A DNA stretch of 64,000 nucleotides from Hypericum androsaemum (lineage: Eukaryota; Streptophyta; Magnoliopsida; Malpighiales; Hypericaceae), in assembly GCA_963995505.1 (NCBI GenBank), contig OZ023199.1, positions 62,001 to 126,000 on the forward strand. Direction: 5' to 3'. Both the position numbers and the translations under genes were made by a program. Below the pieces are notes generated by a model. That model was not told the origin of the DNA, did no database searches, and saw only the letters and a list, made by a program, of their open reading frames with translations. This document shows, in pieces, positions 41,385 through 54,554 of this stretch; positions within the stretch are counted from its first letter, which is position 1; each line of letters starts with the position of its first letter.

Positions 41385-43298
41385 CTCTGATCTTTATTTA
41401 TGATCTCCTTGTTTTTATTTTTATTTTTACCTCAGCTTTTGTTTAATTTGGTCAACTATTCTTGATTTCCTTCTATAGTACGTATAGGAAGGAAAGGAAT
41501 GGTTGTGGTTTTTCTATATCCTCTTCTTGATTTGGGCTTTTCTTGTATGATGGGCTTCAATTTGTTACCCTAACACAACTAACTAGAGAATATGTTGGTT
41601 GATAATTGGAAATAATAATAGCAATGATGGCGAAACGAATAATTATTCCTTTTACCGTAACATGTTTTCCCTGCATGAAGAATATTATTGTGAACGTCTT
41701 ACGTCTAAAATCGAAAGGGATACAACTGTAAAGTGATTCGAATAAGATGTCCAAGAAAAGTAGCTTTTTGACCAACGATTTGTAAAGAAAGTAAAAGGAT
41801 ATTATCTGATGGTACTGGATACCATTTAGTGGGTGGCCATGATCGATCGAGGAACACCAACGGTGCTAAATAATTGGACATTGCTAAATATAATGATGCA
41901 TCATGTTATAATACATTAAATTCGATATATTTAATTAAGCTACAACAATAAATAATCAGTACACCGGTTTGCTATACGAGCGTGTACATATATACCAAAA
42001 TACAGAGGTTAATGGGTACACCATTCGAGCAATTGAGGATGAACAAGTCAACGGGGAACTTGCAAGGGGAAAGGATGGGTGGACCATCATGAAGCTCCAA
42101 TTAAGCACCAATCAGGGCCACGACAGGCGCGGGGGATTGCATATCTTTATGACCCAAATCGCAGGTCATTTTTTGAATGGTAAATATTTTATACCATAAT
42201 TATATTTGACAGGTTTGAATTCTAAAATTTTAAAAAAATAACATGCATGGTATCGATAGGTTGAATTTTTTTTGATAAATATCTATTTGTGACTTTTTTT
42301 GGTTTTGTATAAGAGTGGGAATAAGGTACCGCTCATCATCATGAAATTTCTTAGCTATTTTACTAAATGAATTATTATGAGGTGAATAGGAGTAAGCACT
42401 ATAGCTTGTTTCCAATACTCAACGGCTTCATCGAACTACGTTTTCACAATTTTAGAATCCCCTGCTTAACTTAATACAGATTAATACGAGCTTAGATATT
42501 AGTTATTGGCCCACTAAGAAAATTCTAGTTGGTCAATATATAAATAACAATACACTAATTTGTTTTATTACATTCTCTTCTCCCCATGTAAGAGCGACCA
42601 ATCTTTGAAATTGATTAAGGAAATCTAGTTGAGATACTAACTATTGTGCGATAAATCCAAGTATTTATTATAAATGTTTAACAATTCAGCACAATATTAA
42701 TCTTACGATAATGAAATATATCGTGCAAAATAAGTGGGGCGACGTTGGTTATATGGTCAGAACTTTTCCGACTTTGACATGGCATGCAAGTATTTCACCG
42801 GGATTCCTTGTTCTTTTCTTTACTTGTAAGTCGTTTTGTTTTTTTGGGGGACAAGTAAAGTGGTCAACTATTTTTTGGGGGATAAGTCGTTTTGTTTTTT
42901 GTGGAGTAAAGGTTTCTCTCTCTTTTTTTTGGTAGAAGAAGCAAAGGCTCTTGACCAGCTTCTTATTAATATATTATATAAAGAAAGCAATAACTTATGA
43001 TAAGAGAAATCTAGACTATAAACATAAAAGTAAAATTTTTTGAATATAATTGTCAGAATAAAGCAAGCCCCAGAGAACTTCTTTGATCGAGGCTAGGCTG
43101 AGCTAGACTGTTGACCAGCAGCTTCATAGGATGCTCCGTCTTGGTAAGAGCAATATCATTCATTCATGGGAGTTAATAGTTAATTAATGACTAAACTTTG
43201 TTTAATTGGAGCAACTAAATTTGTATAATCGGAGCCCGTAATCGTAATGGCCAAAAAAATTAAGAAACCAGCTCGGCGATAAGAATCTTTGTCCGCAC
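41385..43298. other. Intergenic, no gene seen
   Basis: AT-rich DNA with short frames only. A TTTTTTGGGG(G)A(C/T)AAGT motif is repeated at about 42840 and 42872 (near-tandem copies). Nothing coding recognised. Confidence 0.5.
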
Positions 43299-43917
43299 CA
43301 GGGACGGATGTAGTTTAAAATTGCCCCCACACAAAAAAAAAATTATGGGTATATATTTAATTAAAAAAAATTTGTCCCAATAATATTAACTAGTTTGATC
43401 CCACAATTGAAAAAAAAGATAAAATTGCCTAACAGTAAAATTGACACAACAAGATTTTAAGATATTTTTATTGGCCCACGAACTCCTAAAGGAAAGAACC
43501 TATTTGTAGATGTGCGTTCAGATGCTAAATTTGCAAAGTTAGAGAGATCGGTGGATTTGTATAAAATGATGGTGCAAACAGGTCGACATGTTATTTATCC
43601 GTTGGTTTCTATGCTAATGAAATTGGCTTTGATTTTAACTGTGGCAACAGCAACTGTTGAGAGAACATTTTCAGCTATGCATTTTATAAAGAATCAATTG
43701 CGAAATCGGATGGGAATGAATGGGTGAATGACTATCTTGTAACATATATCGAGAATGAAATTTTTTACAGTATTGATACAGAGAAGATCATGGAGAGATT
43801 TCAGAACATGAAAAAAAGATGGCAACAATTATGATATATTGTACTTACTTGACGTAAGATTATATTCTAATGTCGTGAATATTTTTTTTTTGTGAATTTC
43901 AATTTCGACCGTCCTTG
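43299..43917 (+). mobile_element. Internally deleted hAT transposon with 8-bp TSD
   Basis: The ends CAGGGACGG and CCGTCCTTG form a short inverted repeat, flanked by GTCCGCAC (43291-43298) and ATCCGCAC (43918-43925), an 8-bp duplication with one change. About 380 bases of coding sequence remain inside, from the transposase C-terminus. Confidence 0.8.
43450..43835 (+). pseudogene. hAT transposase C-terminal dimerisation domain remnant
   Basis: Reads YPLVSMLMKLALILTVATAT then VERTFSAMHFIKNQLRNRMG, the hAT dimerisation signature (usually P.LA...L..P.S.A..ER.FS...I...R..L). A slip after NRMG (GAATGAATG) breaks the frame, after which the next frame continues ...WVNDYLVTYIENEIF and IDTEKIMERFQNMKKR. 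The N-terminal BED finger and RNase H-like catalytic core are absent. It resembles the TTF-type zinc finger/hAT group. Confidence 0.8.
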
Positions 43918-44225
43918 ATCCGCACCGACATTAAACAATCATCATCAACCATAGCCCAATGCCAGCCCAAACATATTTAATTATACCAAAACATTATATA
44001 TTATCTTTAGTCATATAAATATATATTATGGTCACGTCACAAATATATATGTAATATGTGGATCATGTCAATACTGACTGACAGCTGACGATACTGGCAA
44101 TGTGTCACGTGAAAAGAAAAAGCTTGTACATTTTTGCGTAGCAACAATTTTCTTTAAGAAAATATATTTTTTTATTTTTAATATTTTAGTCGAGCTCCAT
44201 TTCTCATACGTCGTGGTCTATAAAC

Positions 44226-44680
44226 CATTGTTTTCGAGACGGTCGGACCGCAAATCGAAGCCAATAGCGGCTCAAAAACTAAGTTCGAACGGTTACCTAA
44301 CGAACCGAAAGATTTTTGATCAGACCGGGCAGTTGGCTCGGATTTTTGACCCAGAAAAATCTAGTTCGTTAGGTTTGACCAAAAAATCAGCCCAAAAATT
44401 AGATTTCACCCAACCCAACCCAAAAAAATCAAATTTTATACTCAATTTTTCTAAATCAACACAAAATAAACTAAATCTACAAAGATAATTATACTAAATA
44501 TGAAATAAATTTACCAACATTTCAAGAATATTAATTTTTAAACCTATTATTTACTAAATATATATTAAAAATATATATAATAAACTACCGATCTGACTAC
44601 TAATTTGACCGGTCAGACCGGTTGACCCAAAAAACGGACCAAAATCCGGGTCACTCTCCGGGTCGTTTTTGAAAACAATG
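44226..44680. mobile_element. Non-autonomous hAT-like MITE, 455 bp, 8-bp TSD CTATAAAC
   Basis: Ends CATTGTTTTCGAGACG and CGTTTTTGAAAACAATG are inverted copies, and CTATAAAC flanks both sides exactly (44218-44225 and 44681-44688). Internal sequence has further loose inverted similarity (GGTCGGACCG near the left end; GACCGGTCAGACCGGT near the right). The 128-codon plus frame across it has no recognisable domain. Confidence 0.8.
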
Positions 44681-45226
44681 CTATAAACCGTAGAAATTCG
44701 TCTGCTTCCACCGATAAAAGTAATAAATCTTGAGGGGGTTTACAAAACTAGGTGGCAAATGGTATTCGACAAAGCACCATGTGACGTGGACCCACCTGTT
44801 CGTTGTTTGTTAGCTTACCTAAGCTATGAGGTTCGGGAGTCTGTCTTGGCTTCCCAAACGACAAGCCAAATCCTCAACTGACGTGTTGCGTTCTTATTGG
44901 GTCCTGCTGAGTGTGTAACTGTGTACATAGACGGCAGACTATAATTTTGATCCTTGAACAAAAAAAAACCTCTAATTTTATTTAAATAATAATTTTACAT
45001 TTATAAAACTTAAACACAAAATCTTGTTAAGTCAATTCAATTTGGTTATCACTAAGATCAAATATCATTAGCTTCACTATCTACTCTGTACATACATTAC
45101 ATACATATACATGACATTATGATCATCATTAGTCAGTAATTCCTCTTTCTTTCATTCCTTTTTTTTACCCCAGCCCCCTACTAATTTATTTTAATAAAAC
45201 AAAGACCCCCAAAATAAATAAATAAA

Positions 45227-46069
45227 GGGAAAAGTACACTTTTAGTACTTGTAATTTTACATTTTGACAAATATAATCCTATGATTTATACATTTTAAAT
45301 TTTTTGGTATGCAACCCCATCTCACTTTTAGGACAAGTACATCAGATTTTTTCAAACCGCTTGGCAGTATGAGTTGACAAGAGTTAAAATTTATATTTCA
45401 ATCCCTATTTATTTATTTTTTCAAATCAAGCGCTCCTCTCTCTCCCCTAAAGCACCAACGTTTTAATTGCCTCCATCTCCCTCCTCCATGCCGAGCACCA
45501 AGAGCCAAGCTCATAGGTCATCATCCACCAAGAGCCCTCCTCCATGCCGAGCACCAAGAGCCAAGCTCATAGGTCATCATCATCCAATTTTTGGTGTGGG
45601 TCCGTTGAAATAGGGACTTGGGTTCAAGGGTTGGGAATTTTTAGGGTGGGTTAGGATAGGGATGGTGTGGATTTGGAATAGGGATGTTTGGGGGTGGAGT
45701 TTAGGGGTTTTTTTTTCTGGGTCCGTTGAAAGATTGGAACTTTGAGGAAAGAGAGAGAAGAAGAAGAAGAAGAAGAAGAGGGGGGAGAGGGAGTAGGGGC
45801 TTTTGAAAACATATAAAACAAAGGGACTATTTTGAAATTTTCTACCGAGACAACTCAAATCTTGACGGTATAAAAATTTCTAACGTGGCATCCAACTCAG
45901 CTGCAAAACGACCCCATTTTTCGGTTCGGAGCGAATTTTGGCTCGGGGAGCCATCCGAGCCTAAAAGTGAAACGGGGTGCATACCACAGGATTTAAAACA
46001 TCGTTTTTAAATTATAGGATCATATTTGTCAAAATGCGAAACTATAAGTACTAAAAGTGTACTTTTCCT
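45227..46069. mobile_element. Mutator-type non-autonomous element, 843 bp, 9-bp TSD ATAAATAAA
   Basis: Terminal inverted repeats of about 110 bases: GGGAAAAGTACACTTTTAGT at the left and AGGAAAAGTACACTTTTAGT from the right, both continuing with ACATTTTGACAAATAT-like sense. ATAAATAAA flanks both sides (45218-45226 and 46070-46078). The core holds an internal tandem duplication and a (GAA)n run, but no transposase frame. Confidence 0.85.
45482..45594. repeat. Tandem duplication inside the Mutator-type element
   Basis: CTCCATGCCGAGCACCAAGA and the following AGCCAAGCTCATAGGTCATC occur at about 45486 and again at about 45541, giving a unit of about 55 bases. A (GAA)n run follows at about 45758-45780. 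Confidence 0.75.
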
Positions 46070-46173
46070 ATAAATAAAACTTGCTTTTTACTCCCCTCCA
46101 CACCACCATGTCAAAAAGCAAGGGCTTTTTAGAGATTCCCGTGAACCCCCATCACAACATTTTACTATTTCAC

Positions 46174-46198
46174 AGAGAGAGAGAGAGAGAGAGAGATT
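46174..46198. repeat. (GA)n microsatellite upstream of the neprosin gene
   Basis: A GA run with a second one near 46217-46230, between the Mutator-type element and the neprosin-domain gene, probably in its promoter or leader. Confidence 0.7.
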
Positions 46199-46459
46199 TT
46201 GAACGAGAGTGTGGATAGAGAGAGAGAGAGTGGGTTTTAATTGGCAAATTTGTTTTCTATCGAGGGGAGCAGAGCTCATAATTAAAACCCAAGTTGGGAA
46301 ATATCACCACTCTTTTATACATACTAAAGTGAGAAAAAAGGCTCGACCTTTGCTCCTTCCTTAAGCTGGTGGTGGTGGTTTTAATGGTAACTGCTGCTTG
46401 AAGCAGCCAGCCAGCTACACTCAGAAAGGGCTAAGCCAGCTGACCTGTCGCAGTGGAAG

Positions 46460-49081
46460 ATGGCGCATTTTAGCAGGGCATCGGGGCGGGTGGCGGTGGC
46501 GCTGCTTCTGTGCTTGATATCGCTATCGTGCGCGGCGGCGAGGGTGGACGGAGGGTCAAGGCAGAAGCTCGAGGTGGAGAGGCACTTGAAGCGCTTCAAC
46601 AAGCCCCCTGTCAACTCCATCCAGGTCCCCCTTCTTTTCTCTCTCTCTCTTCAATGGGTAGAGCAGCGCTCTTCGTGGTGGTCCGATGTGGCTCGAACCC
46701 GAATTAGTTTGACAATGTGTGTTCGTATTGCAGATATTTTTTAGGGAAAAAAATCACCCACTAAGATGCAAGTTTGTTCCTTTTAATCATTTTCCCCATT
46801 ACGTGGTGGGCGATCTTTCCCCTTTTTTTATGTGAAATAAACTAATTTCTTCCTCTATTATCTTCTCTCTCTCTCTCTCTCTCTGCTTTTGTATTTTTGG
46901 AGAAAAGGCTTTGAAATGATTTCCAGTGATTATGTTTGCCTTTTTGGTACTGATTGCTTCTTCTACTGTTAATAATGCATTGTTCATAATAATCAAGTTT
47001 TTTTTTCCTTCTCTGTAAAGATTGAGCTTTTAAGTTTTAACATCTTTGTTAGCCGGTAATTGAATCTTTTCAACATCTCAGTTTTTTTTTTTGCTTTCTT
47101 GTCTCTTTGGCTATGTGCAGAGCCCAGATGGAGACATAATAGACTGCGTGCCCATGTCTCACCAGCCAGCTTTTGATCATCCTTTCCTCAAAGACCACAA
47201 GATCCAGGTCCGTTCATATGCTTCTCTTTATTATTTTCTTGTCTAAAATTGCTGTCTTGGTGCTTCTCTGAGGGAGGAGCTTCGTGTTCTTTGGTTTGGT
47301 TCTTACCAGATGAGGCCTAGCTACCACCCGGACGGACTATTCGACGAGAACAAGGTGTCGAGGGAGTCCAATCCGCAGTCCCAGCTGTGGCATACCAACG
47401 GCAGATGCTCCGAGGGCACCATACCGATAAGGAGGACCAAGGGGGAGGATGTTCTAAGAGCAAGTTCTGCCAAGAGGTATGGCAGGAAGAAGCACAGGAG
47501 CATCCCCAAGCCGAGGTCTGCTGATCCTGACCTTGTCAACGAAAGCGGTCACCAGGTAGAATAAGCATTTTGCTTTTTTGCTCAGCTCACTGTTTTCTTT
47601 GGAAAACTTTTGTTAAAGGCTTAATAAAGTGGCTTTTGTGCCATTTGCTTTCTTGATTACACTATCCTAATTAATCTCATCACTTTTTGAAGCTCCACTT
47701 TATCCCTCCCTATTTTCTCCACTGACCCTTTGTTGTTTGGCTTTCTTATCTTTGTTTGATTAAATCAGCATGCAATAGCTTATGTGGAAGGGGACAAGTA
47801 CTATGGGGCAAAAGCAACAATGAATGTATGGGAACCGAAAATAGAACAGCCTAATGAGTTCAGCCTTTCTCAGCTATGGATTCTAGGTGGTTCCTTTGGG
47901 GAAGATCTTAACAGCATTGAAGCTGGTTGGCAGGTGCATATTTTTATTGCAACCATTATCTTTAAGTTTGACCATAAATAATTGAGCTAATAACAATGCG
48001 GAATAATTCGGACACAGGTCAGCCCAGATCTGTATGGTGATAACAACACTAGGCTCTTCACCTACTGGACTGTAAGCCTTATTTCATTCCGCCTTTATAC
48101 TTATTTATTAATTTGTCAATACCAGTTGATGATAATAATTCTCTCATGTGAACTTGGCAGAGTGACGCATATCAAGCCACAGGATGCTACAATCTGCTGT
48201 GCTCGGGCTTTATTCAGATCAACAGTGAGATAGCAATGGGTGCGAGCATCTCCCCTGTCTCTGCCTACCGCAACTCCCAGTATGATATCAGCATTCTCAT
48301 CTGGAAGGTAATCCCACCTTCAAGTTAATCCCTTTTCACTTGGTACTTGTTTACTCAGAACCAACTTAATAGTGACGGTATGGTTGCCTAATTACCAAGT
48401 CTATGGGACTTGTTCAAAATTATCATGAGGGCCTTTTGGATCTTGTGTTACACTTAATTGGACAACAAAGGGTGGTTGTCCTTTCTAGTGGAGTTATTCA
48501 AAATGCAGATCAATGTATGGTTGATGTGTTACCATCAGCACTTTGTGTACAAATATTTTATAGTGGAAGAAGCATCATTGCCCGAAAAATGCGAACTTGG
48601 ACATTCAGTAGGTTGAAAGTCGGAAACTTCATGAAACCCCGATGATCATATGCCTTAAGGTGCAATCTTTTGTTGAGATTGAGGTTGTTGGAAATGATTG
48701 CAGGATCCGAAAGAGGGTCATTGGTGGATGCAGTTTGGGAACGACTACGTGATGGGGTACTGGCCATCGTTTCTCTTCTCGTACCTGGCGGACAGCGCGT
48801 CGATGATCGAGTGGGGAGGAGAGGTGGTGAACTCGGAGCCCGACGGAAAGCACACCAGCACCCAGATGGGAAGCGGGCACTTCCCGGAGGAGGGGTTCAG
48901 CAAGTCCAGCTACTTCAGGAACATCCAGGTGGTGGACGAGTCCAACAACCTCAAAGCCCCAAAGGGGATTGGGACCTTTACCGAGCAGTCCAACTGCTAC
49001 GATGTGCAGACAGGCAGTAATGGAGACTGGGGGCACTTCTTTTACTATGGTGGTCCTGGCAGGAACGCTAATTGCGCTTGA
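46460..49081 (+). CDS. Neprosin-domain (DUF239/DUF4409) secreted protein, 7 exons, 413 aa
   Basis: Exons: 46460-46624, 47121-47207, 47310-47555, 47769-47933, 48018-48071, 48161-48307, 48704-49081. Every exon is a multiple of three, with GT-AG junctions. A signal peptide ([17 protein letters not shown]) precedes the N-terminal neprosin activation segment ([33 protein letters not shown], then GTIPIRRT). The C-terminal neprosin domain starts [20 protein letters not shown] and contains [60 protein letters not shown] and a C-terminal [13 protein letters not shown]. Neprosins are prolyl endopeptidases of the glutamic type; the Glu in IEAGW, one of the expected catalytic residues, is present. Whether this plant paralogue is proteolytic is inferred. 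Intron 6 (48308-48703) opens an 80-codon frame that is not coding. Confidence 0.92.
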
Positions 49082-50189
49082 CGTCAACAAATGTCCTGTC
49101 TCCTTAATCTAATGTAATATTCATTCAGCCTCTTTCTTTTTGTATTGTACGATCTCTGTTTTTTTTTGTGCTATACTCCAATCTTCGTCCTTAGTGTCCC
49201 TTTTCCTATTTTATTTTACTGGTAGGTTGGGTAAAAAAGTGACATGTCACCCCTCTCTATTAGTAGGAAGTTTTTGAGTCTTTTGTTTTTTTCTCTAGAG
49301 CTTCTTCTCTCCATGTAAGTGGTTTGGGGATGGGCCCATGTTTCTTAAAATCGGAAAGAAACAGGTGGCCTTTGGTTTCAAAACCCTCTCTCCCCCTTGT
49401 AGTTCTATTTCGGTTTTGGATTGAGTGGGGACAACATAAAAGTTGTCCATACGGAGGGGATTTTGTTTGGACCATTAGATTTTATTAAAAATCGTGTCTA
49501 CAGATCTGACAGTCATAAAAAACTGTGTCTATAAATCAAAAATTTTGATTCATTTCAGTTGAGACAAATCTTGTCCCTACTCAATCCAACATCTTCTATT
49601 TCTTGTAGTGGTTTGTCAATGAATTTCAGTGTTGAAGAATGTCTATGAATTGGATGGAGCCTCCTTAATTGGTGCATTTTATTCTCAATTGATTTATATA
49701 TTAAATAGTGGAAAAAGAGGGTACCTTGTTCACATAGGAGGGTATAAGATTCTTTTGTTAGGTTGTGCATGTGAGTGGATGACAGAGGTACAGAGCCTTT
49801 TCTGTACCATCCAACTTTTTGTAGTGACCACCCCACTTGTTGCTATTTGGACGTTGTCCCTACCTCCATCATTTCTTTGAAATTTCTCACCTCACTTCTT
49901 TTCTCAACACCTTGCGCCGCGACTCAAAGGACTAATAAAAGAGAACCAAGTACTTATTTCTTAATAAAACATATGTGATAATGAATCAACTAATCTAAAT
50001 TTTAAGAGAACTCAGAATTCCCACGTATTTGAATTCACAGCAACAATTTGATGTCAGCGTTACGTTGTTACCAATTTCGTTGGAGTAAGCTTATATACGA
50101 CTCGGCAAATAATATGAGTATTACAGATCCGTTTATTTATTTATTTTTTGAGCAAAATATTAGTCATAATATTAAATGGAAGAGCTAGT
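49082..50189. other. 3' flank of the neprosin gene, no further gene seen
   Basis: T-rich sequence after the stop carries plausible polyadenylation signals (TAATGTAATATTCATT near 49112). Later frames have no known domain. Confidence 0.45.
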
Positions 50190-51110
50190 GTTAAGCATTA
50201 CATCAAGTTCATATGGGTGATGTTCCTAAAAAAATAAGTTTATATGTGTGATTAATAACCCAATCAAAGGGAAGAAGATTAAGCCTACAAAGTCTACAAA
50301 CTCAATCTGCAACTGAGTTACAATACTTTTTTTTTGGAGGAACAACTGAGTTTCAATACTTGGGAATAAGCCCAAGAGTACAATAACGCAAAGAAGACAA
50401 AGATTGCCTAAGACCCAACACCAAAAGCTCGATCTCCCAATCAATAGACGGCTGAGGATCGCAAAGGAAGAGGAAGGAGAGATGGAAGTCCGTCTCGATG
50501 ATGGATCTTGAATCCTGCCAACAATCATCCATCAAAGGTAAATCAAGCTTAATCGCCAATAATTCCGCTTCTAGAGGAGACCTAGTAGCAACCTGCATGA
50601 CTGACCTCACACAAGGAGGCCTTCAAAGTTCCTTGCAACTGTAGCAATCCTCGACAAAGGCAAACCTTCAATCCAAGACACATCACAGTTGAATTTTATC
50701 TCACTCCTAATCGAAGCGCACCATGAAGTTTGAGTAACAACAAAATCAGAGGACATACTATTGACCTGTAAATATTCATTACAAAGATCAGAGACTAGAT
50801 TAGTAGTTAAAAGAGGATCAATCTTAATACCGTCAAAGACAAACTTATTTCTACCATTCCAAATGCATCAGCATGTATAAAAAGTTAGAGAAATAAAATC
50901 CTTAGAACCAAGAGTGCTAAAGAGACACAAGATATGATCTAACCAACAACAAACGGATGGAAAAATAGAAATGGAGGTACTATAGTTAAGATGGCTCGCC
51001 ATCCAAGTAGCCCAGGACGAAAATATTCAAACATAAGATAAAAAATAGATTCGTCTCCCAAAAAACAAATATTACAAATAGCAGAAGGGTGCAAAGTTTA
51101 TTTATTTATT
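50190..51110 (-). pseudogene. LINE (non-LTR retrotransposon) 3' remnant with RNase H-like domain
   Basis: The minus strand reads IWNGRNKFVFDGIKIDPLL, then SEIKFNCDVSWIEGLPLSR, and one frame over VMQVATRSPLEAELLAIKLD followed by IIETDFHL. These are the zinc-binding/RVT tail and RNase H blocks (WN.RN..VF; K.N.D..W; SPLEAELLAIK) typical of plant LINE polyproteins. Stops and slips break it several times, and no reverse-transcriptase core remains in the window. Confidence 0.75.
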
Positions 51111-51191
51111 TGAAGCTTCAAATACCAAAAGGGATGGACGTTCTTTTCTATTTTCACTATCCAACACCATGTTTTGTCGCCATCTCCAGAA

Positions 51192-51467
51192 TTACTTAGG
51201 TTCTGTAAGTGAATATGAAGATTCTAACATGGTATCAGAGCCAATTGCTCTAACGAAATCTATGGTCCGTTGTGCTCGCACAGCCCGCCTTTGAAAGCAC
51301 GAGAGGCAGTGTGAAACTTGTGCAAACTTTAGCCCGATGAGCTTCATTTCAGGGGGTGTGTTGGAGAGAATTCCACAACAGAAGTTGCAAGTGGGTTGGG
51401 GTAGTTTATATGTGTGAAAGATCCACCTACTCAAGCCTTATAATTTTGGGTTGGATATGAAGATTCT
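51192..51467 (+). mobile_element. Second TRIM relative, truncated at its left repeat
   Basis: A primer-binding site TGGTATCAGAGC (51230-51241) follows a repeat end reading GAATATGAAGATTCTAACA. About 118 bases on, a purine tract AGGGGGTG precedes a repeat starting TGTTGGAGAGAATTCC (51359) and running to GATATGAAGATTCTATGA (51467), with GTTGCAAGTGGGTTG and GATCCACCTACTCA shared with the TRIM at 5430-5805. The left repeat is mostly missing. Orientation is opposite to the first copy. Confidence 0.75.
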
Positions 51468-54400
51468 ATGAGGTTCATCCACATCACAAATTTTTTTTTT
51501 AATATTTGACATCGAAAGTCAAGCACGGTCGAATCTGACCTTTTCAATTGTGTATATTTACAAGATTTGTATCCAAAACTTGCTTGAATAAATTTAAATT
51601 CTTTGTTACTTGAGCCAACTTCCATTAATATTACAAAAATGTTAATTTTGTCATCGAACTAGTTGGTAAAATTAAAGAAGCAGAGTAATATATCGCTGTA
51701 AACAATAAAGTGGAAAACCTCGTACATTTCTTTGCTCTAGTTGCAACATGCAAAAGTAAGGTATATCCAAAAGTTAAGGGGTTGGTCAAAAAAGAGACCT
51801 GAATTATTATTTTTATTATTATGATTGCAATAATTTGAATACCTCTCTAATGTTCTGTTGATGCCCACTAGTGGTAGTACCAGCGGTTTGATTTTAACCA
51901 ATATGTGAAACTGTCCATCTTGTAATTTGTTTAACTTACCAAATAATTTTATTCGAGTCAAATAAAATCAATCGATCTTTTGAAAAACTCTTCTTCGAAC
52001 TTCTAAATTTTTTTGAAAGATAAATTTTACACCATGACAATGCTAGAATTTAAACACTGGACTTCCTAGATATTTACAACACCTTGTACTGTTAGATAAT
52101 AAGCCTTTTGGCTCGAGCTTCTAAGTTTCCATATCATTCATTATTTGGTGACCCTCTTCCATAGTTGAAGTGAATTAAACCCTCCATAAATTAGTTTGCA
52201 TTATTAGTGCATGGGGAGAATCTGATTCCAGAATAGTGTTAGGATGACACTGGTGGCAACCAAGTTCAAGCTCAACACCCTCCCACGCACCACCCCAAAG
52301 TAGGGCTCTTCACTTCACCCCACCCCCTCACCTAAAAGATAATTGTTATTCACATCTTGTTGACTGAACTTTGCCTTGAAAGTGCAAGAATGCGGTGTCT
52401 TTTTTCTCTTTATATAATTGTAGGAATGCAATGTATAAAGAAGAAGATGAAATTTAACGTTAGGAGAGGAAAAAAATACTCGACGGAACACGAGGGATCT
52501 TCAAAGGTGATTTGGATTTTTGTGTGATTTATGATCACTCTCCTTAAAAATGTTACTTGCTCCCTCCCATTATGAGTTACTAAACAGTTCCAACAAGCAC
52601 ATCTCTAATATTAGTTTGATATTCTAAGTGACAAGCTTAAAAATATCACCTCTAAAACTATAACAAAAATACTTTTGGTAGGAAATGCAAGAAGAGAAGA
52701 AGATATGAATTGAATGGAATGGATTAAATACAAGAAGAATCTTCTTATTTATAAGATTTCAATAAAAGATTTCAATGGACGTGTTTCAAGAGTAATAAAT
52801 CAACAAACTTCAAAACCATATTCAAGTAGCATTCATTTTTCCAAGAAAAGCTACCGATTTAGAGTTGATACCATGAATGTAAGAACACCTTCATCCGTCA
52901 TTTCTTCTTTGTTTTTTTTCCATACGTTTTTCAGTTATAAACCAATTAGTGTGTCATTTTTCATCACACCAAACGACAACAACATGAAAACCAATAAGGT
53001 TTATTTGGAATTCGATCTCCTCTTCCGTTTTTCTCTCTTCTCGTTAAGTTACTTTTGTTTGAAGATTTCCCAACTTGATGGTTTAATATATATGATGATG
53101 GATGTTCGTTCTCAGAAAGAAAAAAAAAGATTAGATATTCTTCTGTACATGGACAATGGCGAGGGTATAGTGCTGGTGGTTGCCAGGATTATGCTTCTTG
53201 GAACCAGATTCCACAGTTCGGTTGAGAGGTGTTGGTGCAGATGCAACATTGCCCATCCATGTCTTTATTACCTTAACTCAGGTAACTGTAAGGCACTGCT
53301 ATTAAAATATCAACACGTCATTGGCCAATAAGCTTGAGGGAGGAAATTCCTTTGGGAATATATAGTGAACCATTGCCTGTGTTACCTAATGAAAGAAAGT
53401 GAGGTTGAAGGGAGACCCCTGGTTTGGTCAACTCGCCAGTCAGTAAACTGTGTGTTCCTTATTTTGTGCACATTTACTTGGTTTGTTCTTATCAATTGTG
53501 AACTGCAATGCTTCTGTCTGAGGGATGCTAGGATCTTGCCTTAAATCTTCCAAAAAATCATTACATGTCAAGAGTGTGTTGGCAGGTCTGCGCATGATAA
53601 AGTCGTCGGCTGCTAGGATAAGCGTGAGCAAGCAACTAGCCGACGTGACCGGCAGGTCGATACTTGCGGAGCTTTAAGTTCCAAATGAACTTAAAGCAAC
53701 CAGCAAGACAGTCTCGATACACGTACAAATTGCATCTTGCAAAACTCGTGCAAGTAGAGAGGCTGCAGGCAGCGGAGTGGGTTGTCCGGGTGAACATTTT
53801 GTAAATGTGTAGCTATTGTAATCTGCAGGTTTAACCGTATTAGTTAGGAGGGAAAGCGGAAAGTTACAAGAAATAGGAGGGCAGAAACTAATACTAATTC
53901 AAGGGAATCACCCAAAAATCATTGCAGCTGGAGGAAAGTGTATGGCTGCACTTTTGTAAAAAGCTTTTAAAGTCATCAACTTGTTACATACAAAAAATGC
54001 TCAATCTTTATCATGTAGCTTGACCCAAAAACAAGATAGAAGTTTGATGCTGGTCCATTCTTCAACAAGCAAAAGTCATTCTCCTAAATTACAATTCCAA
54101 ATTCTATTGTCAGGATCGTACAACTTTGTCAATTCATAACATTGAGTATAACAGGTTTCAATAAGAACCTTTTTTTTTACTGAAATGGTTTCAGAAAGAG
54201 CATTGGATATCACAAAATATATGAAGGAAAAGGCAAATGGTAATGGCAGCAGCGACGGGAAATAAGCAAAGGAATCATTAAAAGCAGACACAAGGCAGCA
54301 GAGGGGCAACGTTGTATTCAAGAATATATCATATCAATGGTAGGAAAAACGAGATACAAAAGAAGCCGTGCCAAGAGAGAGTTGAATTCCTTTCCCCTCA

Positions 54401-54554
54401 AACCAGATTCTAACATTTTGTTTTGCCTCATTCTTTCAGTTCTTCCTTCTCCGAGGAAAGGGGAGAAGCAACTTTCGTTGCTCTTTCTGTTGGTATCTCA
54501 TTCTCTCCTAACAATCAAAATGAGAATTTGTACTGTCCACCTGTCGACTCCCGG
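51468..54554. other. Intergenic, no supported gene
   Basis: Mostly AT-rich unique sequence. A 205-codon plus frame at 52714-53331 has low-complexity Ile/Phe/Ser composition and no homology that I recognise. Some of 54080-54554 should hold the 3' UTR of the DUF1639 gene. Confidence 0.5.

Noticed and set aside
44102..44488. 128-codon frame as a gene
   Set aside because: It starts outside and ends inside the hAT-like MITE with exact 8-bp flanks and has no domain.
48403..48645. 80-codon frame between the last two neprosin exons
   Set aside because: It lies wholly inside an intron whose removal joins DISILIWK to [11 protein letters not shown] in frame, as the family requires.
52714..53331. 205-codon plus-strand frame
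   Set aside because: No family resemblance, biased Ser/Phe/Ile/Lys composition, runs over AT-rich low-complexity DNA, no signal or splice context. Chance frame is more likely, although transcript data could change this.
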